Shown piece by piece: positions 59,376 to 64,000 of a stretch of DNA of 64,000 nucleotides. The notes under the pieces are model-generated. The model had not been told where the DNA came from. It saw only the letters and a list, made by a program, of their open reading frames with translations, and made no database searches. The stretch lies in contig NZ_MQUS01000011.1 in assembly GCF_001953885.1 (NCBI RefSeq), forward strand, positions 124,001-188,000, read 5' to 3'. This DNA comes from Streptomyces sp. IMTB 2501 (GTDB lineage: Bacteria; Actinomycetota; Actinomycetes; Streptomycetales; Streptomycetaceae). The translations under genes were made by a program, and so were the position numbers. Position 1 is the first letter of the stretch. Every line of letters starts with the position of its first letter.

Positions 59376-61655
59376 GTGACCATCGAGACGTACCGCGACG
59401 CCTGGGGCATCCCCCATCTACGGGCCTCCAGCGTCCTCGAACTGGCCCGAGCGCAGGGCCGGGTGACCGCCCTGGACCGCGCCTGGCAGCTGGAGGTCGA
59501 GCGCCACCGCTCCCAGGGCACCTCGGCGTCCTTCCTCGGCGCGGACGCCCTCTCCTGGGACGTCCTGGCCCGCCGGGCCCGACTCGACGACACCGCCCGC
59601 CGCTGCTTCGCCGCGCTGGAACGCCGGGACCCCGAGACGGCCGACTGGGTCCGTGCCTACGTCGACGGTGTCAACGAGGGCCTGCCGACCGGTGCCCGCC
59701 GGGCGCCCGAATTCGCCCGCACCGGCCTGATGCCCGGCGGGTGGCAGCCCTGGACCCCGCTCGGTATCTGGCTCGCCACCCACATCCTGTTCGCCGGCTT
59801 CCCTGCCAAGCTCTGGCGGGAACAGGCGATACGGCACCTCGGCCCCGACGCGGTCGGCCTGTTCGCCACCGACGGCCCCGGCACGGCCGGCAGCAACGGC
59901 TGGCTCGTCCCCGGCGCCCGCACCGCCACCGGGCACGCCCTGATCGCCGGCGACCCGCACCGCTTCATCGAGGATCCCGGGGTCTACCAGCAGATCCACC
60001 TCTCCTGTCCCGAGTTCGACGTCGTCGGCCTCGCCGTGCCCGGCGTCCCCGGCATCGCCCACTTCGGCCACACCGGCACGGCCGCCTGGGCCATCACCAA
60101 CGCCATGGCCGACTACCAGGACCTCTACCGCGAACGCCTGCGCCGTACAGGCGCGGGCATCGAGTCCCTCGCCCCGGACGGCCTCTGGCACCGGGCCACC
60201 CGCCACACGGAGACCGTGGACATCGCGGGAGAGCCGCCTCTTGAGATCGAGGTGATCGAGACGGAGAGGGGCCCGGTGATCGCCGGGGGGCCGGAGGGGC
60301 TGGTGGCCGGGGTCGTCGGCGCCGAGGGGAACCGGGAGCCGGTGGGCACCGCGGGACCGGAGGGTCTGAAGTCCGCGGCAGCCGGAACCGAAACGGATCG
60401 GGGCCCGCAGGCGGGTGTCGCCGACCACGCCCCGCGGGCCGCCGATGGCGAGGACGCCCCACCGGGGCCGCTCGCACCCGGCAGGAGCAGTACGGGTGAC
60501 GCGGGTGGGCACACTGCCCTGGCCCTGCGTTACCCACCCCGCGTCACCGAGGACCTCGGCTTCAGCGCTCTCCTCCCCCTCCTTCGTGCCCGCACGGTCG
60601 CCGACATCGACCGTGCCCTGGACCACTGGGCCGAGCCCGTCAACGTCGTACAGGCCGCCGACACCACCGGCGCCACCCTCCACCGCGTCGCCGGCCGCGT
60701 CCCCGTCCGCGCCCGGGCCAACCGCCTTCACCCCGTCCCCGCCTGGCACCCCGGCCACGACTGGCACGGCTGGCACAAGACGCCCTACGCACCCGTGCAC
60801 GACGACATCGCCGTGATGGCCAACCAGCGCGGCCTCGCCACCCCCCTCGGCGTCGAGTTCGCCCCACCGCACCGCGCCGACCGCATCCGTACCCTCCTCG
60901 ACGCCCACCGCACCTGGACCGCCGACGCCATGCCGGCGATCCACACCGACACCCACCTCGCCTCCGCCGCGCCCCTCCTCGGCCATCTCGCCGCCCTGGA
61001 CGCCCTCACCCCCGAGGCGGCCCGCCTCCGTGACCGCCTGCTCGCCTGGAACCGGCGCATGGACGCCGACAGCACCGACGCGGCCGCCTACGCGGCGGTA
61101 CGCGGCGCGGTCGTACGCCGGCTCGCCGCGCACCCGGTCTTCGCCCCGCTCGCCGAACCCCCGGCCTACCCCGAGGTCCTGCTCCCCTGGCTGGCCCTCG
61201 TCCCGCGGATCGGACACGCCCTCGAACACCTGCTGCGCGCCGAGGAGTTGTACGGCATCGATCGCCCGGCCGTCGTACGAGCGGCCCTTGAGGAGATCGC
61301 CGCAGCCCCGCCGTCCGGCACCTGGTCCGACACCCACCGCCTCGCCGCCTGGCGCGCGCTGCCGGGGGAGTCGCACGACGAACCCGGGCTCGCCGGTGAC
61401 CACGACTGCGTGCTGTGCACCTCCGCCGTCCCCGGCCTCACCGACCGTGCGGCCCGCGGCCCGGCCGCCCGTTACGTCTGGGACCTCGCCGACCGCGCGG
61501 GCAGCCGCTGGGTGGTCCCCTTCGGCGCCGACGGCGTCCCCGGCGCGCCCCACCACCACGACCAACTGCCCTTGTGGCACAAGGGAGAACTGGCCCCCGT
61601 AGTCACCGACTGGACCCTGCTGACCCTGCTGGAACGCACCGAGGAACCCCGATGA
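59376..61655 (+). CDS. Penicillin-acylase-family Ntn hydrolase, iron-regulated
   Basis: The 759-residue protein matches penicillin acylase-type N-terminal nucleophile hydrolases, which self-cleave and remove acyl groups from amides. The predicted nucleophile is Ser173 in GPGTAGSNGWLVPG, with the expected TGHALIAGDPHR strand behind it. The family signature at the start (YRDAWGIPHLRA) is present. No signal peptide is seen, so it may work in the cytosol, unlike secreted relatives. A Gly/Ala/Glu-rich insertion of about 75 residues interrupts the beta chain at about 305-380. GTG 59376 follows GGAGGAG. The siderophore-maturing PvdQ of Pseudomonas belongs to this superfamily. Confidence 0.85.
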   Translation: MTIETYRDAWGIPHLRASSVLELARAQGRVTALDRAWQLEVERHRSQGTSASFLGADALSWDVLARRARLDDTARRCFAALERRDPETADWVRAYVDGVNEGLPTGARRAPEFARTGLMPGGWQPWTPLGIWLATHILFAGFPAKLWREQAIRHLGPDAVGLFATDGPGTAGSNGWLVPGARTATGHALIAGDPHRFIEDPGVYQQIHLSCPEFDVVGLAVPGVPGIAHFGHTGTAAWAITNAMADYQDLYRERLRRTGAGIESLAPDGLWHRATRHTETVDIAGEPPLEIEVIETERGPVIAGGPEGLVAGVVGAEGNREPVGTAGPEGLKSAAAGTETDRGPQAGVADHAPRAADGEDAPPGPLAPGRSSTGDAGGHTALALRYPPRVTEDLGFSALLPLLRARTVADIDRALDHWAEPVNVVQAADTTGATLHRVAGRVPVRARANRLHPVPAWHPGHDWHGWHKTPYAPVHDDIAVMANQRGLATPLGVEFAPPHRADRIRTLLDAHRTWTADAMPAIHTDTHLASAAPLLGHLAALDALTPEAARLRDRLLAWNRRMDADSTDAAAYAAVRGAVVRRLAAHPVFAPLAEPPAYPEVLLPWLALVPRIGHALEHLLRAEELYGIDRPAVVRAALEEIAAAPPSGTWSDTHRLAAWRALPGESHDEPGLAGDHDCVLCTSAVPGLTDRAARGPAARYVWDLADRAGSRWVVPFGADGVPGAPHHHDQLPLWHKGELAPVVTDWTLLTLLERTEEPR

Positions 61656-62248
61656 CCGACCACCGCACCCACCTCTTCGAACAGCACGTCCCCGACTTCG
61701 GCACCGTCCGCGTCCACCCCCTCGACCCGGCGTCCGACGCGGACGTGGTCCACCGCTGGGTCAGTGAGGAACGCGCCGTCTTCTGGGGCATGAACGGCCT
61801 CACCCGGGACCAGGTCGCCGAGATCTACGCCCACATGGCCGGCCTCGACACCCACCACGCCCACCTGGTCACCGTGGACGGCACACCCGCCGCCCTGTTC
61901 CAGACGTACGAGCCCGCCGCCGACCGGGTCGGCGAGTGCTACGACGTACGCCCCGGCGACCTCGGCGTCCACGTCCTCCTCGCCCCCGCCGGCCCCGACG
62001 GCCCGCGCCCCGGGTGGACGTCCGCGCTGCTGACCGCGATGACGACGTACGCGCTGCGGGCCCTGGACCGGCGCCGGCTCGTGGCCGACCCGGACGTGCG
62101 CAACACCAGGGCGATCGCCCGCTTCGAACGCCAGGGCTTCGTGCGCGGCCCGGCGGTCGTCCTGCCCGAGGTGGACGTCCCCGACGTGTACCTGCCGGAG
62201 AAGCACGCCCAACTCGCCTTCCTGGAACGGGCGGTGGCCAGGCCCTAG
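61652..62248 (+). CDS. AlcB/IucB-type GNAT acetyltransferase (siderophore N-acyltransferase-like)
   Basis: The 198-residue protein has the N-hydroxylysine/ornithine acyltransferase pattern: VVHRWVSEERAVFWGMNGLT near residue 30, LGVHVLLAP and a C-terminal GNAT core (RNTRAIARFERQGFVRG) with the cofactor-binding strand. Such enzymes acylate hydroxamate precursors of siderophores. Its ATG overlaps the hydrolase stop (ATGA), so the two are co-translated. Iron-box control fits a siderophore role. Confidence 0.85.
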   Translation: MTDHRTHLFEQHVPDFGTVRVHPLDPASDADVVHRWVSEERAVFWGMNGLTRDQVAEIYAHMAGLDTHHAHLVTVDGTPAALFQTYEPAADRVGECYDVRPGDLGVHVLLAPAGPDGPRPGWTSALLTAMTTYALRALDRRRLVADPDVRNTRAIARFERQGFVRGPAVVLPEVDVPDVYLPEKHAQLAFLERAVARP

Positions 62249-62258
62249 CCTTCCTCGG

Positions 62259-62738
62259 GTGACGACGACGCCCGAAGCGCTGATCGCGCACTACGGACTC
62301 GAACCCCTCCCCCGGGAAGGCGGCCTGTACCGGCGTACCTGGGCGGGGCCGCTACGCCCGGACGGCCGTCCCGAGGGCTCCGCCATCGTCGTCCTGCTCA
62401 CCGCGGACGACTACTCGGCGCTGCACCGCCTGCCCACCGACGAGATCTGGCACTTCTACCTCGGTGACCCGCTCCACCTCCTGCTGCTCGCCCCCGACGG
62501 CACCACCCGCACCGCCGTCCTAGGCCCCGCCCCGCTGTCCGGCCAGCACGTACAGTTCACCGTGCCGGCCCACACCTGGATGGGCGCCCGCGTCGCACCG
62601 GGCGGCGCCTGGACCCTCTTCGGCACCACGATGGCTCCCGGTTACACGGAGGCGGACTACGAACACGGGGACGCGGCCGAACTGACGGCGCGATATCCGT
62701 CGCAAGCCGCCCGGATCACGGAACTCTGCCGTACATGA
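62259..62738 (+). CDS. Cupin domain protein (DUF985 type)
   Basis: The 159-residue protein matches the cupin_5 family: IAHYGLEPLPREGGLYRRTW, then LHRLPTDEIWHFYLGDPLHLLLL as the metal-binding barrel with conserved His residues, and a C-terminal VPAHTWMGARVAPGGAWTL. The activity of this family is not established. GTG 62259 lies 10 bases after the acetyltransferase gene, and its last four bases overlap the dehydrogenase start. Confidence 0.85.
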   Translation: MTTTPEALIAHYGLEPLPREGGLYRRTWAGPLRPDGRPEGSAIVVLLTADDYSALHRLPTDEIWHFYLGDPLHLLLLAPDGTTRTAVLGPAPLSGQHVQFTVPAHTWMGARVAPGGAWTLFGTTMAPGYTEADYEHGDAAELTARYPSQAARITELCRT

Positions 62739-63496
62739 ACCTCCTCGACGGACAGACGGCGCTGGTGACCGGCGCGGGCGGCGGCATCGGCCGCGCCATC
62801 GCCCTGCGTTTCGCCGAGCAGGGCGCGGCGGTGGCCGTCCACTGCCGTACGGCGGTGGAACCGGCCGGTGAAGTGGCGGCAGAAATCCGGGAGTCCGGCG
62901 GCCATGCCGTCGTACTCCAGGCGGATCTGACGGACGAGGTGGCCTGCCACCGCCTGGTCCGGGAGGTGACGGACTGGTCCGGCGGCCGGCTCACCGCCCT
63001 CGTCAACAACGCGGCCGTCCAGCCGGTCCAGCCCCTGCCCGGCATGACGGCGGCCGAGTGGCGGACGGTCGTGGACACCGATCTCACCAGTGTCTTCACC
63101 TGCACCCAGGCCGCGGCGGCGCACATGCGCGCATACGGCGGCGGCACCGTCACCCACATCGCCTCCATCGAGGCCGCCCACCCCGCGCCCGGCCACGCCC
63201 ACTACAGCGCGGCCAAGGCGGCGGTGGTCATGCACGCCCGCGCGGCCGCCCTGGAGTACGGGCCCGACGGCATCCGCGTCAACACCGTCTCGCCCGGCCT
63301 GATCGACCGGGAGGGCCTGGCGGATGCCTGGCCGGACGGCGTACGCCGCTGGCTGGCCGCCGCCCCCACCGGCCGCCTGGGCCGCCCCGAGGACGTGGCC
63401 GACGCCTGCGTCTTCCTGGCCTCGTCGCTCGCGCGCTGGATCACCGGCCACGACCTGACCGTGGACGGCGGTGTCTCGGCCCGTCCGACCTGGTGA
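62735..63496 (+). CDS. Short-chain dehydrogenase/reductase
   Basis: The 253-residue SDR has the NAD(P)-binding TGAGGGIGRA motif (about residues 12-21), LVNNAAV, and the catalytic Ser, Tyr and Lys (ASIEAAH, then HYSAAKAAV). It reduces or oxidises an unknown hydroxyl or keto group. The 4-bp overlap with the cupin gene places it as the last gene of the iron-box operon. No iron-specific cofactor is implied. Confidence 0.9.
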   Translation: MNLLDGQTALVTGAGGGIGRAIALRFAEQGAAVAVHCRTAVEPAGEVAAEIRESGGHAVVLQADLTDEVACHRLVREVTDWSGGRLTALVNNAAVQPVQPLPGMTAAEWRTVVDTDLTSVFTCTQAAAAHMRAYGGGTVTHIASIEAAHPAPGHAHYSAAKAAVVMHARAAALEYGPDGIRVNTVSPGLIDREGLADAWPDGVRRWLAAAPTGRLGRPEDVADACVFLASSLARWITGHDLTVDGGVSARPTW

Positions 63497-63573
63497 GCAA
63501 CGCGGCCGATCTCTCCGTACCTACGGGGAGGCACGTACACGGAGGCCTGACGAAGGCACAGGGAGGGGACGAG

Positions 63574-64000
63574 GTGCTGCCCGACCGACACCACCGGACA
63601 CGACGGCTGACCCTGCTCTGCGCGGGCCTGTTCCTCCTCCTGCTCGGCACGGCGGCGCCCGCGTCGGCCCACGCGGCCCTGCGCGCGACCGACCCCGCCG
63701 ACGGCACCGTGCTGCGCACGGCCCCCCGGCAGCTCACCCTGACCTTCACCGAGTCGGTCGGCCTGCTCACCGACTCCTTCCGCGTCTACGACCCCCACAA
63801 CCACCGCCTGCGCACGGGCCCCGCCGAGCACGCCCCCAGCGGCTCGGACACGGCCCGTGTCCCGCTGCCCGGCAAGCTCGCGACCGGCACCTACACGGTC
63901 GCCTGGCGGGTGGTGTCGGCGGACAGCCACCCGGTGTCCGGCGCGCTCACCTTCTCGGTCGGCCGGCGCACGGCGACGACGGCGGCCCCGGCCCCCGGCA
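63574..64000 (+). CDS. CopC-type copper resistance protein, partial
   Basis: GTG 63574 follows GGGAGGGG and opens a frame that runs off the window edge after about 142 residues. A signal peptide (about 1-33) ends in ASA before HAALRATDPADG, so the mature protein starts with His, the CopC copper ligand. A second copper-binding part is visible at SADSHPVSGALTF. The family usually has a C-terminal CopD-like membrane domain, which would lie outside the window. It handles copper outside the cell membrane. Confidence 0.88.
   Translation, partial: MLPDRHHRTRRLTLLCAGLFLLLLGTAAPASAHAALRATDPADGTVLRTAPRQLTLTFTESVGLLTDSFRVYDPHNHRLRTGPAEHAPSGSDTARVPLPGKLATGTYTVAWRVVSADSHPVSGALTFSVGRRTATTAAPAPG

Overview
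The window is high-GC DNA (roughly 70% or more) with strongly GC-biased third codon positions, frequent GTG starts, purine-rich ribosome binding sites and Streptomyces-type families (SSI protease inhibitor, SigE-family ECF factor, paired SigB/F/G-type sigma factors, DUF5926, DmdR/IdeR-type iron box). It is a stretch of Streptomyces core chromosome. From memory, gene content and order resemble the SCO3970-SCO4050 region of S. coelicolor, but no alignment was run.

Layout. 1-12.6 kb is housekeeping: a partial MocR regulator, Xaa-Pro aminopeptidase, a SpoIIE-type phosphatase, two primase-polymerase-like proteins (one with degenerate motifs), DUF5926, an RsbW-like ATPase, a glycerophosphodiesterase, an HtrA-type protease, tRNA-Ser(UGA) and a small secreted Asn/Gly/Ser-rich protein. 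12.7-20.1 kb is a tightly coupled acyl-CoA operon (two acyl-CoA dehydrogenases, MaoC-OB fusion, MaoC, lipid-transfer thiolase) resembling the mycobacterial igr steroid side-chain operon, then a SigE-family sigma factor and an acyl-CoA ligase behind an 18-bp palindrome. 20.2-25.7 kb holds a 1,515-residue PAS/pseudo-kinase/receiver protein, an SSI-type inhibitor and tRNA-Ser(GCU).

25.9-31.8 kb is the accessory region. tRNA-Arg(ACG) has its 3' 43 bp duplicated 4.76 kb downstream. Between the copies lie a 5'-truncated tyrosine integrase, a DUF6415 gene, an HTH-DUF5919 gene coupled to a NUDIX hydrolase, and a visibly AT-richer gene for a PIN-like nuclease. A second, truncated and active-site-altered integrase abuts the distal copy, so this looks like a decayed tandem integration. 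The PIN-like gene and the HTH-DUF5919/NUDIX pair are the best candidates for an undescribed defence or stress module.

32-44 kb: a GAP-family membrane protein, MarR and small membrane protein, a DUF2797 protein, an apparently frameshifted antibiotic-biosynthesis-monooxygenase gene, a two-component system followed by two membrane glycosyltransferases, and an MFS pump/TetR pair with a 38-bp inverted-repeat operator. 44-49.9 kb: F420-type oxidoreductase, a YceI protein and a DHA2 pump that both carry carboxypeptidase-regulatory-like beta-sandwich domains, MarR, a small membrane protein and a lipoprotein. 49.9-56.7 kb: two sigma factors (likely sigN and sigF), Dabb protein, tRNA-Ser(CGA), tadA with its partner gene, upp and a LytR_C protein. 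56.7-59.2 kb: small hypotheticals, an HdeD-like protein and an HhH-GPD repair protein. 59.3-63.5 kb is an iron-box-controlled operon encoding a penicillin-acylase-type Ntn hydrolase, an AlcB/IucB-type acetyltransferase, a cupin and a short-chain dehydrogenase, which suggests a siderophore-tailoring function without an assembly line nearby. The window ends inside a CopC-type copper protein gene.

All calls come from reading the sequence. Family names rest on motif recognition, not on database searches.
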